This document shows positions 18,421 to 27,440 of a DNA stretch of 64,000 nucleotides, piece by piece. Where the stretch lies: positions 248,001 to 312,000 of the forward strand of contig NZ_AULU01000003.1 in the NCBI RefSeq assembly GCF_000422445.1. The letters run 5' to 3'. The notes under the pieces are model-generated. The model saw only the letters and a program-made list of their open reading frames with translations. It made no database searches and had not been told where the DNA came from. Origin of the DNA: Paenibacillus assamensis DSM 18201. Its GTDB lineage: Bacteria; Bacillota; Bacilli; Paenibacillales; Paenibacillaceae. The translations under genes and the position numbers were made by a program. The stretch's first letter is position 1. Each line of letters starts with the position of its first letter.

Positions 18421-19367
18421 CCCCTCAGCATCAAACTGCTAGTTCAGCAGATCTTATCGTTACAGCCGATCATTTTCAAAAGGCAGTTGTTGATCAACAT
18501 GAAGCTGAAGTAATTGAAAGAGCAAGTGTATCCACTTGGAAAGATGTATGGTACCGTTTAAGCCGAAATTGGACAGCCATGACTGGATTATGTATTTTAA
18601 CTGTACTTATTTTACTTGCAATTATTGGACCCTGGCTAACCCCTTATGACTTTTCAAAAAATGACCTGATGTCCACCAGTCTCGCACCATCTGAAAAGCA
18701 CTGGTTTGGAACCGATGATCTCGGACGAGATATGTTCGCACGCACTTGGATGGGAGCACGTATTTCACTCATAGTCGGCTTCGCAGCAGCCTTCATTAAC
18801 TTGATTATTGGCGTCCTCTATGGCGGGATCATGGGTTATGTCGGTGGACGAATCGGCGATATCATGAACAAAATATCAGAAATCATCTATTCGATACCGG
18901 ATCTATTAGTGGCAATCCTACTTGTAGTTGTATTTGAGCCTAGCCTATTTACGATTATATTTGCATTCTGTCTTACAGGCTGGATCAATATGTCCTGGAT
19001 TGTTCGAGGTCAAATCATTCAGCTTAAAAATCAAGAATATGTACTTGCTTCACGCTCGTTGGGTGCATCAGGCATGCGCATTTTATTCCGTCACCTGCTG
19101 CCTAACACCCTTGGTCCCATTATTGTAATGCTCACCATGGCAGTTCCGGCTGCAATCTTCGGCGAAGCTGTCCTCAGTTTCCTCGGCTTGGGCGTTCAGT
19201 TGCCCGCTGCCTCTTGGGGAACGATGATCAACGATGGCACGAAGGTCATGCTGCTCTACCCATGGCGCATGCTGTTCCCTGCGATCATGATCAGCTTGAC
19301 GATGCTTGCCTTCAATATGTTCGGTGACGGCTTGCGTGATGCACTTGATCCTAAACTGAAAAAATGA
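18417..19367 (+). CDS. oppC: Oligopeptide ABC transporter permease
   Basis: 316-residue OppC/DppC-type permease. An N-terminal cytoplasmic extension of about 55 residues precedes the first membrane helix. The conserved HWFGTDDLGRDMFAR segment typical of OppC is present near residues 99-113, and the EAA loop lies at VLASRSLGASGMRILFRHLL. It pairs with OppB to form the translocation pore. It starts within the preceding stop (ATGA) and is followed 16 nt later by the first ATPase gene. Confidence 0.92.
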   Translation: MTPQHQTASSADLIVTADHFQKAVVDQHEAEVIERASVSTWKDVWYRLSRNWTAMTGLCILTVLILLAIIGPWLTPYDFSKNDLMSTSLAPSEKHWFGTDDLGRDMFARTWMGARISLIVGFAAAFINLIIGVLYGGIMGYVGGRIGDIMNKISEIIYSIPDLLVAILLVVVFEPSLFTIIFAFCLTGWINMSWIVRGQIIQLKNQEYVLASRSLGASGMRILFRHLLPNTLGPIIVMLTMAVPAAIFGEAVLSFLGLGVQLPAASWGTMINDGTKVMLLYPWRMLFPAIMISLTMLAFNMFGDGLRDALDPKLKK

Positions 19368-19383
19368 TGGAGGTGAGCCCTAT

Positions 19384-20409
19384 ATGCAGCAAACTTCACC
19401 GCTACTAGAAAAGTTCAAGGAACCTCTTCTAGAGGTACAAGATTTGCAAGTCTCCTTCAAAGTAAGGGATGGAGAAGTACAGGCAGTGCGGGGTGTATCG
19501 TTTCAGGTTCAAGCTGGGGAAGCCGTCGCCATCGTAGGTGAATCAGGATGTGGAAAGAGCGTAACAGCGCAGAGCATTATGAGGCTGCTTCCTTCCCCAC
19601 CGTCTTTCGTCAAACAAGGCAAGCTGATGTTTAAAGGTCGTGACTTGCTAGAATTGAAAGAAAAAGAAATGCAAGCGATTCGCGGCAAGGAAATAGGCAT
19701 GATCTTTCAAGACCCGATGACATCGCTCAATCCGACAATGACGGTAGGCAAACAGATTGCAGAAGTACTCCGCCGTCATCAGAAAGTTGGATTGCGCCAA
19801 GCCAAGCAGCAGGCAATCGAGATGCTTCAACTTGTGGGCATCCCAAATGCGGCTTCCCGATATGCACAGTACCCACATGAATTCTCAGGCGGGATGCGAC
19901 AGCGGGCGATGATTGCGATTGCACTTGCCTGCCAGCCTTCGTTGCTCATTGCGGACGAGCCAACGACTGCGCTCGATGTTACTATCCAAGCTCAAATTCT
20001 ATGTGTTATGAAAGATTTGCAGCAGAAGTTCAATACTTCCATTATCCTTATTACCCATGATCTCGGTATTGTCGCCGACTTATGCGATCGGGTCATCGTG
20101 ATGTACGCGGGAAAGATCGTTGAGACAGGTACGAAGTGGGAAATATTTAAGAATCCTCAGCACCCGTATACGAAAGGATTGCTGCGCTCCCTGCCACGAC
20201 TCGATCAGTCGAAGGATGAGCCACTGGTCGCCATTCATGGCACGCCGCCTGATTTGCTAAAGCCACCTGCTGGTTGTGGTTTCTTTGCTCGCTGTGAGCA
20301 TGCTATGCATATTTGCAAAGAAGCTGATCCGCATCCGACAATGCTTAGTGAGTCGCATGTATCCCGATGCTGGAAGCTGCACCCATTAGCGAAGGAGGTT
20401 GTCGGATGA
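19384..20409 (+). CDS. oppD: Oligopeptide ABC transporter ATPase
   Basis: 341-residue ABC ATPase. Walker [12 protein letters not shown] signature FSGGMRQR, Walker [10 protein letters not shown] and the switch His in LITHDLG are all intact. The C-terminal oligopeptide/dipeptide transporter region, including the [15 protein letters not shown] cysteine-containing segment that is the iron-sulfur/regulatory motif region of OppD/DppD proteins, is present. GGAGGTGAG precedes the ATG. The stop overlaps the start of oppF by four bases. Confidence 0.93.
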   Translation: MQQTSPLLEKFKEPLLEVQDLQVSFKVRDGEVQAVRGVSFQVQAGEAVAIVGESGCGKSVTAQSIMRLLPSPPSFVKQGKLMFKGRDLLELKEKEMQAIRGKEIGMIFQDPMTSLNPTMTVGKQIAEVLRRHQKVGLRQAKQQAIEMLQLVGIPNAASRYAQYPHEFSGGMRQRAMIAIALACQPSLLIADEPTTALDVTIQAQILCVMKDLQQKFNTSIILITHDLGIVADLCDRVIVMYAGKIVETGTKWEIFKNPQHPYTKGLLRSLPRLDQSKDEPLVAIHGTPPDLLKPPAGCGFFARCEHAMHICKEADPHPTMLSESHVSRCWKLHPLAKEVVG

Positions 20410-21368
20410 CGGACATCTCACCTTTGCTGCAAGTCAGCGGACTGAAAAAATATTTTTACGTGAAGCGAAAAGGAGTGTTACGAGCCGTTAATGATGTGAC
20501 ATTTTCCATTTGGAAAGGAGAAACATTAGGCTTAGTTGGCGAATCGGGCTGTGGAAAATCTACGGTTGGTCGCACACTGCTGCGGCTGTACGAGCCCACT
20601 GCTGGAAGCGTTACTTTCAATGGCACTAACATATATAATCTGAATCATAAAAAGCTGAAAGCTGCTCGGCGCCAGATGCAGATGATTTTTCAAGATCCCT
20701 ACGCTTCCCTTAACCCGCGAATGACCATTTCAGAAATTATTGGTGAAGCGTTGGATATTCATCAATTGGCAAGCAGTAAGGCGCAGCGCAAGTACCGTAT
20801 TGAGCAGCTGCTGGATCAGGTCGGATTATGTCCTGAACACGCTTGCCGCTATCCGCATGAGTTTTCAGGTGGCCAGCGGCAGCGTATTGGCATTGCACGT
20901 GCGCTAGCCGTCGATCCGCAATTTATCGTGTGCGACGAGCCTATTTCCGCGCTGGATGTATCCATTCAGGCACAGGTCGTCAATCTATTGAAAGATTTGC
21001 AAGAACGACTCGGCCTTACTTACTTATTTATTGCGCATGATCTATCGATGGTAAAGCATATTAGTGACCGCGTGGCCGTCATGTATTTAGGAAAAATAGT
21101 GGAGCTTGCCGACAGCAATTGTTTATATTCTGAGCCGCTTCATCCGTATACAAAAGCACTCATGTCCGCCATTCCTGTGCCTGATCCCGATGTAGAGGCT
21201 GCGAAAGAACGCATCGTGTTGAAAGGCGAGATTCCAAGCCCGCTCGCCCCACCTTCAGGCTGCCATTTCCGCACCCGCTGCCCGGTCGCCACGGAGCGCT
21301 GTTCAAGCGAAGAACCTGAATATCGTGAAGTACTTCCGCGGCACTATGTAGCATGCCATCAGGTATAA
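20406..21368 (+). CDS. oppF: Oligopeptide ABC transporter ATPase
   Basis: 320-residue partner ATPase. Walker A GESGCGKS, signature FSGGQRQR, Walker [10 protein letters not shown] and switch FIAHDLS are intact; the C-terminal Cys-rich OppF segment ([16 protein letters not shown]) is present. Start taken as ATG 20406, because AAGGAGG (20393-20399) is 6 nt upstream and the ATGA overlap with oppD is typical; an in-frame ATG at 20367 lies inside oppD with no ribosome site. Last gene of the operon. Confidence 0.93.
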   Translation: MTDISPLLQVSGLKKYFYVKRKGVLRAVNDVTFSIWKGETLGLVGESGCGKSTVGRTLLRLYEPTAGSVTFNGTNIYNLNHKKLKAARRQMQMIFQDPYASLNPRMTISEIIGEALDIHQLASSKAQRKYRIEQLLDQVGLCPEHACRYPHEFSGGQRQRIGIARALAVDPQFIVCDEPISALDVSIQAQVVNLLKDLQERLGLTYLFIAHDLSMVKHISDRVAVMYLGKIVELADSNCLYSEPLHPYTKALMSAIPVPDPDVEAAKERIVLKGEIPSPLAPPSGCHFRTRCPVATERCSSEEPEYREVLPRHYVACHQV

Positions 21369-21534
21369 CGATGAGATGTAGTTATGAGATGTAGTTATCA
21401 GGTCCAGCTATTAGCTATACCTAGTAGCTATTAGGTTTAACTTTCAGATTTAGATATGAGATGTAGTTATCAGCTATGCTATAGGCCGTAGCTGTTACAT
21501 GCAGGATACCGATTCAACCCTTAAATTTAGTTGC

Positions 21535-21674
21535 CAGATCTGCTATTAGTTGTAGCTGTCAAAGACCTGGTCGTCAGTTCTGCTATTAGTTGTAGCTATC
21601 AGAGATTTAGTTGTCAGTTCTGCTGTCAATTGTAGCTATCAGAGATCTAGTTATCAGTTCTGCTCTCAGTTGTA
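21535..21674. repeat. 40-bp tandem repeat, 3.5 copies
   Basis: Units begin CAG(A/T)TCTGCT at 21535, 21575, 21615 and 21655, an exact 40-bp period; the last is partial. Units differ at several positions. Each carries a TTGTAGCT(A/G)TCA(A/G)AGA core. More decayed copies of the same words extend back toward oppF. It does not encode a continuous reading frame and has no CRISPR-like spacers. Confidence 0.85.
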
Positions 21675-21715
21675 AGCAGCCGTTCTGTCCGTCATTTGTA
21701 TTGCAGGTATAGGTG

Positions 21716-21760
21716 AAAGGCTTGTGAAACTAGCCCATACAGGGCACTCACAAGCCTTTT
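21716..21760 (+). terminator. Terminator of the opp operon
   Basis: AAAGGCTTGTGA (21716-21727) pairs with TCACAAGCCTTTT (21748-21760), a 12-13 bp stem with a 20-nt loop and a short terminal T-run. It lies about 350 nt after oppF, beyond the tandem repeat. Confidence 0.65.
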
Positions 21761-21902
21761 GCTGCAGGCATGCGGCCAGATAAGAGGCAGCTGAGAGCTA
21801 CTTGAGCACTTAATATCACAAATTGAGTGTTTGTCGAAAAACACGCCAATCAAGTAACGGCATAAACCACAGACCACTTTTGCACCTCGAACACTCGGAA
21901 AT

Positions 21903-22079
21903 GGACAAAAGTGCAGGTATTTTTTCTGAAATCTCCCTTTTTTCATACCAAATGCGCAAAAATGCATCTATTTTTCCCTTAAACCTAGTAAATTAGGTTT
22001 TGAGTTCAATTTAACTGCACTTTTGTCCATTTTGGCCCTAAAATATGCGTTTTCCCTTTATATAACTGCATTTTTGTCC
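21903..22079. repeat. CTGCAYTTTTGTCC inverted-repeat element
   Basis: GGACAAAAGTGCAG at 21903-21916 is the exact reverse complement of CTGCACTTTTGTCC at 22015-22028; a third copy with one change (CTGCATTTTTGTCC) is at 22066-22079. Between the arms lies a hairpin AAACCTA/TAGGTTT near 21980-22000. Looks like a small non-autonomous or REP-like intergenic repeat. Confidence 0.55.
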
Positions 22080-22170
22080 GCAGCAGTCTATTTCTACTGC
22101 CCACTTTCTATTGCCTGCTGTCCACTCTCGAAATCTCATATCCTCGCGATACCATTTCAAACCAAACCAT

Positions 22171-22839
22171 TTACAACAGTTTCAATGCCTGCTGCTGTAT
22201 TTCATACCTAGCAATCCGCTTCCCACCAGGCTCTACTATTGCGCAGAACAGGCCTTTTGCCTGTAACGATTGCAGCAACCGCACCGCAGTACGATGACTG
22301 ACTTCTAGGTGATTTGCTACATCCACAGGTTTGAGCGGACGGGCTATTCTGCAAGCGAGTCGGATCACCTCAAGCTCTACTGCTTGCTTTAGCAGAATGG
22401 GCTCTACCCCTGAGAGATAGCGACTTAACACCATACGCAGCAGCGTTTTGCAAAGCTCAGGTCGATGAGCAATATCGTCATAGGAAAATGAAATAACTTG
22501 ATAGCCCATAGCCACTAAAAAGGTTTCTCGATTCAACTCGTAGCTATATTTTTGTCGATCCATATCACGTACATGCGGGCCAAATCCCTTAATTTCTATA
22601 ATCAATTTCACGGCCGGCGACAACCATGCAAAATCACAAAAATAAGATTGGCCTCTCCAATCTACCACTTCGTATTCAGGATGCAAATGATCAAACTTCT
22701 CTTGCAAGGGCCACCATACTTGTTGACAAAACAATTTTTCTGCATGCTGATGACCACGTTCTAGCCTCCCTCTCCTCTCGCCAGTTCTTCGCTTGATATG
22801 CTGCTGAATAAATTCGTGATGCGCTTCCTCGAAGTTCAT
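22171..22839 (-). CDS. PD-(D/E)XK-like nuclease with winged helix
   Basis: 222-residue protein I cannot name. The middle (residues about 55-130) fits a Vsr/DUF559-type restriction-endonuclease fold: an Asp in CDFAW, then LIIEIKG as the (E)xK strand, followed by GPHVRDMDRQKYSYE and the strand-helix-strand end (VAMGYQVISFSYDDI). The C-terminal part (about 165-222) looks like a winged helix: KPVDVANHLEVSHRTAVRLLQSLQ is the helix-turn-helix. The N-terminus is a basic helix (IKRRTGERRGRLERG). Start ATG 22839 has AAAGGGGG 6 nt upstream; the ATG at 22845 abuts that site. It is a single gene, not beside a methylase or defence genes. It could be a repair or host-encoded nuclease, or an inactive DNA-binding regulator. 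Confidence 0.65.
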   Translation of the reverse strand: MNFEEAHHEFIQQHIKRRTGERRGRLERGHQHAEKLFCQQVWWPLQEKFDHLHPEYEVVDWRGQSYFCDFAWLSPAVKLIIEIKGFGPHVRDMDRQKYSYELNRETFLVAMGYQVISFSYDDIAHRPELCKTLLRMVLSRYLSGVEPILLKQAVELEVIRLACRIARPLKPVDVANHLEVSHRTAVRLLQSLQAKGLFCAIVEPGGKRIARYEIQQQALKLL

Positions 22840-23149
22840 TTTCATCCCCCTTTCCCATATAACGATCTATGAAATGCAGTATGTAGCAGGTAACAAAAAA
22901 ACGTCCCGCTGCATTCTACTAGAGAATACAATCGGGACGTTCTTCGTCTATTTGCTATTATAGCAGAAGATATTGTAACTTCACTCCATAAAATGCAATC
23001 CTCAGTTTGAATTTTACTCTGAGCATCTTATGTGCATCACCGTTCATCATTCATCATTGAACGGTGTTCATGCAGCTTACACTTCAACACTGCATTGCTT
23101 CAATGCTTCGCCCTGTATTGGGATAGCATTTATCTGAATCTGAAACTAA
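22840..23149. other. Intergenic region with terminator
   Basis: Holds the terminator of the proline operon (22894-22941) and a second small hairpin, CACCGTTCA/TGAACGGTG, at about 23039-23067. Nothing else recognised. Confidence 0.55.
22894..22941 (-). terminator. Terminator of the proline catabolic operon
   Basis: AACGTCCCG (22900-22908) pairs with CGGGACGTT (22933-22941). The complement of the A-run at 22894-22900 gives seven T on the minus strand. Confidence 0.75.
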
Positions 23150-24697
23150 TTAATATTTCTCAGACACCAGCTTCGCCTGCGTGAACAACAGCAAGTAGTC
23201 TCTGCCACCAGCTTTTGAATCTGTGCCCGACATGTTGAAGCCCCCGAACGGATGAACACCTACCAACGCTCCTGTACATTTACGGTTGAAGTACAAATTG
23301 CCGCAATGCATCCGCGCGCGTGCATATTCCAAATGCTCACGGTTTCCACTGAACACAGCACCAGTCAAACCGTATTCCGTATCGTTAAATATGGAAATTG
23401 CTTCTTCAAAGCTATCCGCTTTGCACAATGCAAGTACAGGACCAAAGATCTCTTCTTGCATAATACGTGCACGTGGAGCCACATCAGCAAATACGGTAGG
23501 CTGAATATAATATCCGTTACCCTCTGCGATAGAGCCACCTGCGACTAAACGACTTTCTTCCTTGCCAATCTCGATATATTGAAGGATTTTTTTATATGCA
23601 TTTTGATCAATAACAGGGCCAATCGCAACATTTTCCACAGCTGTCCCTACTGCTAATGCTTTCGTTTTTTCGATGACGAGTTCAACAACAGCATCGTACA
23701 CATCGGCATGGATAATCGCACGCGAGCCTGCAGAACATTTTTGACCTTGGAAGCCAAATGCAGATTGTACAATGGCAGTAGCCGCTTCTTCAACCGGTGC
23801 ACTATTATCGACGACAATACCATCTTTGCCGCCCATTTCAGCGATTAGTCGTTTAATCCAAATTTGGCCAGGCTGAGTACGGGAGATACGTTCGTTAATT
23901 CGCAAGCCTACATCGCGCGATCCTGTGAAGGATACGAAGCGAGTACGCGGATGATCAACAATCAGATCACCAATTTCTGCACCAGAACCAGGAATAAAGT
24001 TAATAACACCAGCAGGAAGCCCAACTTCCTCCATCAGCTCAACAAACTTCGCTGCAATTACAGGCGAAGTAGATGCTGGCTTCAGCACAACCGTATTGCC
24101 AGCAACAACAGCAGCAGCGGTCATACCAGCCATGATTGCCAATGGGAAGTTCCACGGAGGAATAACGACGCCTACACCTAGTGGGATATACGTTAAGCGG
24201 TTATCTTCGCCTTCCAGTACCGTCAAAGGCTGCGGTCCACTTAAGCGGATCATTTCTCTGCCATAGAACTCTAGGAAATCGATCGCTTCTGCAACGTCTG
24301 CATCCGCTTCTCCCCAATTCTTCCCGACTTCATAGACGAGCCAAGCGGAGTATTCAAACTTCCGCCTGCGCATAACAGCCGCTGCCTTGAAAAGATAGCC
24401 TGCTCGCACTTCTGGATCAACATACTGCCAAGATTGGAACGCAGCATCTGCAATAGCGATCGCACGCTGTGCCAGCTCTGCATTCGCTTGAGAAAGATGC
24501 CCGATCACCTCATCTTTATTGCCCGGATTGATCGAAACCGCCTGCTTCTCCGTTACGATTTTCTCTCCATTTATAATCAGTGGATACGAGCGTCCAAGTT
24601 CACTTGCCACTTGCTTCAATGCCTGCTCCATCGCTTGTCGGTTAGCCTCTACTGTAAATGCTGTGAACGGTTCGTTGCGAAATGCTGCTATTGTCAT
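23150..24697 (-). CDS. rocA: 1-pyrroline-5-carboxylate dehydrogenase
   Basis: 515-residue L-glutamate gamma-semialdehyde dehydrogenase, the second step of proline catabolism (P5C/glutamate semialdehyde to glutamate, NAD+ dependent, cytoplasm). Motifs: [31 protein letters not shown] with the general-base Glu, and the catalytic Cys in GQKCSAGSR. The length and the N-terminal segment ([17 protein letters not shown]) match the RocA/PutC group, not the bifunctional PutA. TAGGAGGAA precedes the ATG. It follows the proline dehydrogenase gene by 24 nt, so the pair forms an operon; a strong terminator follows. Confidence 0.95.
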   Translation of the reverse strand: MTIAAFRNEPFTAFTVEANRQAMEQALKQVASELGRSYPLIINGEKIVTEKQAVSINPGNKDEVIGHLSQANAELAQRAIAIADAAFQSWQYVDPEVRAGYLFKAAAVMRRRKFEYSAWLVYEVGKNWGEADADVAEAIDFLEFYGREMIRLSGPQPLTVLEGEDNRLTYIPLGVGVVIPPWNFPLAIMAGMTAAAVVAGNTVVLKPASTSPVIAAKFVELMEEVGLPAGVINFIPGSGAEIGDLIVDHPRTRFVSFTGSRDVGLRINERISRTQPGQIWIKRLIAEMGGKDGIVVDNSAPVEEAATAIVQSAFGFQGQKCSAGSRAIIHADVYDAVVELVIEKTKALAVGTAVENVAIGPVIDQNAYKKILQYIEIGKEESRLVAGGSIAEGNGYYIQPTVFADVAPRARIMQEEIFGPVLALCKADSFEEAISIFNDTEYGLTGAVFSGNREHLEYARARMHCGNLYFNRKCTGALVGVHPFGGFNMSGTDSKAGGRDYLLLFTQAKLVSEKY

Positions 24698-24721
24698 CGA
24701 TAAATTCCTCCTATGAATCCA

Positions 24722-25642
24722 TTATGATTTGAATAAGGACTTCAGTACGAATAACACATTAGCGGGACGTTCAGCCAAGCGGCGCATAAAGTAGCCATAC
24801 CAGTCATCCCCATATGGCACATATACACGCATTGTATAGCCTTCATCAGCTAATTGCTGCTGCGCTTGCACCCGAATGCCATACAACATCTGAAACTCGA
24901 ATTGACTCTTCGGAATGCCCTTTTCCTTCACGAACTGCTTCACATGCTCAATGATGGCTTCATCATGTGTGGCAATGGCTGCATAATTACCGTCAAGCAA
25001 ATGCTGTTCAATGATTCGCTGAAAGTTTCGATCCACATCTTCTTTGCGTGGGAAAGCAACCTCATGCGATTCCTTATACGCACCTTTCACAAGACGCAAG
25101 TTCGGACGGTACACCGCAAGTGCAGAAATATCATCTGCACTCTTATAGAGATAGGCTTGAATAACAAGACCAATCGTCTCTCCGTATTCCTTCCGTAACT
25201 GTTCAAATATTTCGATGCTTACACGGTTACGCGCGTAATCTTCCATATCAATACGCACAAAGTTGTTGTACTGCTTCGCTACATCCAAGATCATGCGCAT
25301 ATGCTTCATGCACAGCTCTACAGATATATCAAGGCCTAGCTGCGTCATTTTCAAAGACAAATGAGAGTTCGCGCCACTACTTGCAATCTCATGCAGTGTA
25401 CGGATGCAATAATCAGTTGCTTCGCGCGCTTCCTCTGCTGTCGTGATGAATTCTCCAAGATGATCGAGTGTTGCGACGATACCCTTCGCATTCAACTCTC
25501 GAATGGCTGTAACCGCTTCCGAAATTTGCACGCCAGCGACGAATCGCTTTGCTCCAAAGCGGAGCCCATACTTTTTGGCTGTACGGTTTGCAGCTCTATT
25601 TTTAGATAAAAACAAAAAGGTGTTCCGCAATAGACTTTCCAT
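24722..25642 (-). CDS. putB: Proline dehydrogenase
   Basis: 306-residue monofunctional FAD-dependent proline dehydrogenase, the first step of proline degradation (proline to P5C, electrons to the quinone pool, membrane-associated). TIM-barrel segments typical of the family are seen: VATLDHLGEF, SLKMTQLGLD, VRIDMEDY, RLVKGAYKE, ATHDE, QFEFQMLYGIR and the C-terminal VYVPYGDDWYGYFMRRLAERP with the substrate-binding Arg pair. AGGAGG lies 11 nt before the ATG. Transcribed divergently from an NtrC-like regulator, with a sigma-A-like promoter in between. Confidence 0.95.
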   Translation of the reverse strand: MESLLRNTFLFLSKNRAANRTAKKYGLRFGAKRFVAGVQISEAVTAIRELNAKGIVATLDHLGEFITTAEEAREATDYCIRTLHEIASSGANSHLSLKMTQLGLDISVELCMKHMRMILDVAKQYNNFVRIDMEDYARNRVSIEIFEQLRKEYGETIGLVIQAYLYKSADDISALAVYRPNLRLVKGAYKESHEVAFPRKEDVDRNFQRIIEQHLLDGNYAAIATHDEAIIEHVKQFVKEKGIPKSQFEFQMLYGIRVQAQQQLADEGYTMRVYVPYGDDWYGYFMRRLAERPANVLFVLKSLFKS

Positions 25643-25671
25643 CGACTAAAACGCCTCCTAGCCCATTCAAT

Positions 25672-25692
25672 AGTGTTTAATTTTTGAACACT
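25672..25692. promoter_or_regulatory. Inverted repeat in putB leader
   Basis: AGTGTT (25672-25677) and AACACT (25687-25692) form an inverted repeat with a 9-nt spacer, about 30 nt before the putB start codon and just downstream of its presumed transcription start. A candidate operator or short leader hairpin. Confidence 0.4.
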
Positions 25693-25703
25693 TTTTCAGC
25701 TAT

Positions 25704-25739
25704 TGATTAATTATAATCACAAGTGGTTTATTTTGTAAA
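25704..25739 (-). promoter_or_regulatory. Sigma-A promoter of putB with overlapping palindrome
   Basis: Minus-strand TTTACA (25739-25734), an 18-nt spacer and TATAAT (25715-25710) make a good sigma-A promoter. The inverted repeat TGATTA-N4-TAATCA (25704-25719) covers the -10 box. No TGGCAC-N5-TTGC sigma-54 promoter was found. Confidence 0.55.
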
Positions 25740-25791
25740 TACATATACAGGAAGTAATTCATTTCACAATCTATTGAAAGTGGAAAGACCA

Positions 25792-25820
25792 TTGCAAACC
25801 AATACTACGTTTGACATAAT
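25792..25820 (+). promoter_or_regulatory. Possible promoter of the regulator gene
   Basis: TTGCAA (25792-25797), a 17-nt spacer and CATAAT (25815-25820), 38 nt before the ATG at 25858. Confidence 0.4.
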
Positions 25821-25857
25821 ATGGACAACAGCTTTTGTGGGAGAGGACATATGTGAT

Positions 25858-27210
25858 ATGAAGCTAGAAATAAATCAACAGGAACCTGTCCAATCATGGA
25901 CAGTGTTAGAACAGCACGCGTTGCTTAATGGACTGCTCGACACAGTAAATGATGCAGTCACTGTCGTGGATAAGGATGGAATTGTCCTTTACTGGAACCA
26001 CCAAGCAGAGATCATGTACGGCATTTCTCGTGTAACGATTGTTGGAAAGCGAATCGCAGAATTTTTCCAGCGGGAATCGATTATGCTGTTTCAAGTAATG
26101 GAGAGCGGAACGCCGATTCGTCAGCTTTATCATGAACCACGCCCAGGCGTACACGTCATGATCAATACGAGCCCCATATTCGACGCTAAGGGTCAACTAC
26201 TCGGCGCAATCGCAATCGAGAGCAATATGACCTCTTACGTCAAATTAAGTGCGGAGATGTACCGAAAGTCAGACGCCGAGAAATTTGTATCCGTAGTTGC
26301 GCCATTTAAGCCTGAACAGTTGCATCGAGCAAGGCTCGTCGTGGAGCGTAAACGTCCTCTTCTACTTACAGGTGAAGTCGGATCAGGAAGACGCAGCTGT
26401 GCAGAGTGGATATATGATCAATTAGAGCTGGAAGGTCTTTTCGTCACCATGAGCTGTGCGAACATCCCAGAGGGCATGCTTGAAGCCGAGTTGTTCGGCT
26501 ATCAAGGCGAAAGTGATAGCGAGCGGCCTGGGAAGCTAGATCAAGCGGAGAACGGCATTCTGTTCCTAAAAGATGTCGATCAGCTCCCCCTACCCGTACA
26601 GGAGAAGCTGCACGATATGCTGACCAGCGGCAGCTATAGCCGCATGAAAGGCAGTGCGCAGCTCACTTGCCGCTGCCGCATCATCGCAACGTATACGGGT
26701 GCAGCGCAGCGTGAGGAAGATGCCGAGCTGCCGGTAACTTGGCTGTCCGCGTTGTACTACACGTTCGTGCAGCACCATGTGCCTGCTGTGCGCGAACGTG
26801 TAGAAGAGCTGCCGCAGCTGTGCAATTTGTACATTGCGGAAGCCGCGGATAAGTACGGCTTCCCGCAGCCTGTGCTCCAGCACGACGCCATGGCACAAGT
26901 TGCGGCCTACGATTGGCCGAACAACTTGCCGCAGCTGCGCAGTGCGATGGAGCATGCCGCGCTCGCTGCCCATGATGCGGGCGCGAGTGCTATTTCAGCG
27001 AAGGAGCTGCCGGACTACGCACGGCTGACGACGCTCGCTGAGCTGACCGAGGATGAGCTGCCATTGAGCGCTCATTCCGAGGAGATGGAGCGCAGCCGCA
27101 TTGGCGATGCGCTGAAGCGCGCGCAGGGCAACAAGGCACGCGCTGCCCGGATGCTGGGCATATCGCGCGGCGCTTTGTATTACAAGCTCCGCCAATATGA
27201 GCTTGAATAA
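25858..27210 (+). CDS. NtrC/TyrR-like regulator lacking GAFTGA
   Basis: 450-residue regulator: PAS domain (about 25-130), AAA+ domain (about 155-375) and a C-terminal Fis-type helix-turn-helix (about 409-449, NKARAARMLGISRGALYYKL). The AAA+ part is degenerate. Walker A reads GEVGSGRRS instead of GESGTGKE. The segment after ELFGY, where sigma-54 activators carry GAFTGA, reads QGESDSERPG and is shortened. Walker B is FLKDVD instead of FLDEI. It should therefore not drive sigma-54 polymerase. E. coli TyrR is a known relative that lacks GAFTGA and acts on sigma-70 promoters. Position and divergence from putB suggest it controls proline catabolism (inference). ATG 25858 is chosen: GGGAGAGG lies 11 nt upstream, and the longer frame from 25723 has no ribosome site. 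Confidence 0.82.
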   Translation: MKLEINQQEPVQSWTVLEQHALLNGLLDTVNDAVTVVDKDGIVLYWNHQAEIMYGISRVTIVGKRIAEFFQRESIMLFQVMESGTPIRQLYHEPRPGVHVMINTSPIFDAKGQLLGAIAIESNMTSYVKLSAEMYRKSDAEKFVSVVAPFKPEQLHRARLVVERKRPLLLTGEVGSGRRSCAEWIYDQLELEGLFVTMSCANIPEGMLEAELFGYQGESDSERPGKLDQAENGILFLKDVDQLPLPVQEKLHDMLTSGSYSRMKGSAQLTCRCRIIATYTGAAQREEDAELPVTWLSALYYTFVQHHVPAVRERVEELPQLCNLYIAEAADKYGFPQPVLQHDAMAQVAAYDWPNNLPQLRSAMEHAALAAHDAGASAISAKELPDYARLTTLAELTEDELPLSAHSEEMERSRIGDALKRAQGNKARAARMLGISRGALYYKLRQYELE

Positions 27211-27300
27211 GGGAGACGGTTCCCTCAAGTTCAAGCGTAGCAAGATCATCAGAGCTGCTAGCCTGCCAACTTTATTCATAAGGCAAACATGCATAAACAT

Positions 27301-27349
27301 AAAAATAGCGGTACAGGGAGAAGAATGCTAACCCTGTACCGCTATTTTT
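27301..27349. terminator. Bidirectional terminator
   Basis: AAAAATAGCGGTACAGGG (27301-27318) pairs with CCCTGTACCGCTATTTTT (to 27349), a long near-perfect stem ending in A- and T-runs on both sides. It separates the regulator gene from the convergent cation transporter gene. Confidence 0.9.
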
Positions 27350-27440
27350 CACGCTATATGTTTTTGTTTGCTCATGAAATACAAAGTCTTCATTTAATCG
27401 GGAGCATATTTTATGATTATAGCTTTGAACGCTAGTCGTG

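Larger units (their letters stand above)
21369..22170. other. Repeat-rich intergenic region
   Basis: About 800 nt with no supported gene. It contains degenerate GTAGTTATCAG/GTAGCTATCAG words from 21375, a regular 40-bp tandem repeat at 21535-21674, the opp terminator at 21716-21760, and CTGCA(C/T)TTTTGTCC inverted-repeat elements at 21903-22079. Confidence 0.7.

Noticed and set aside
20367-20405. Earlier start of oppF
   Set aside because: Lies inside oppD without a ribosome site; ATG 20406 has AAGGAGG and the usual ATGA overlap.
21535-21674. Possible CRISPR array
   Set aside because: Units are directly adjacent with no unique spacers and differ among themselves; it is a plain tandem repeat.
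21692-21967. 91-codon minus-strand frame in the gap after opp
   Set aside because: It reads through the opp terminator and the inverted-repeat words; the apparent Cys/Phe motifs are translations of the repeat DNA.
25643-25857. Sigma-54 (-24/-12) promoter for the proline operon
   Set aside because: No TGGCAC-N5-TTGC-like pair on either strand; a sigma-A promoter fits instead.
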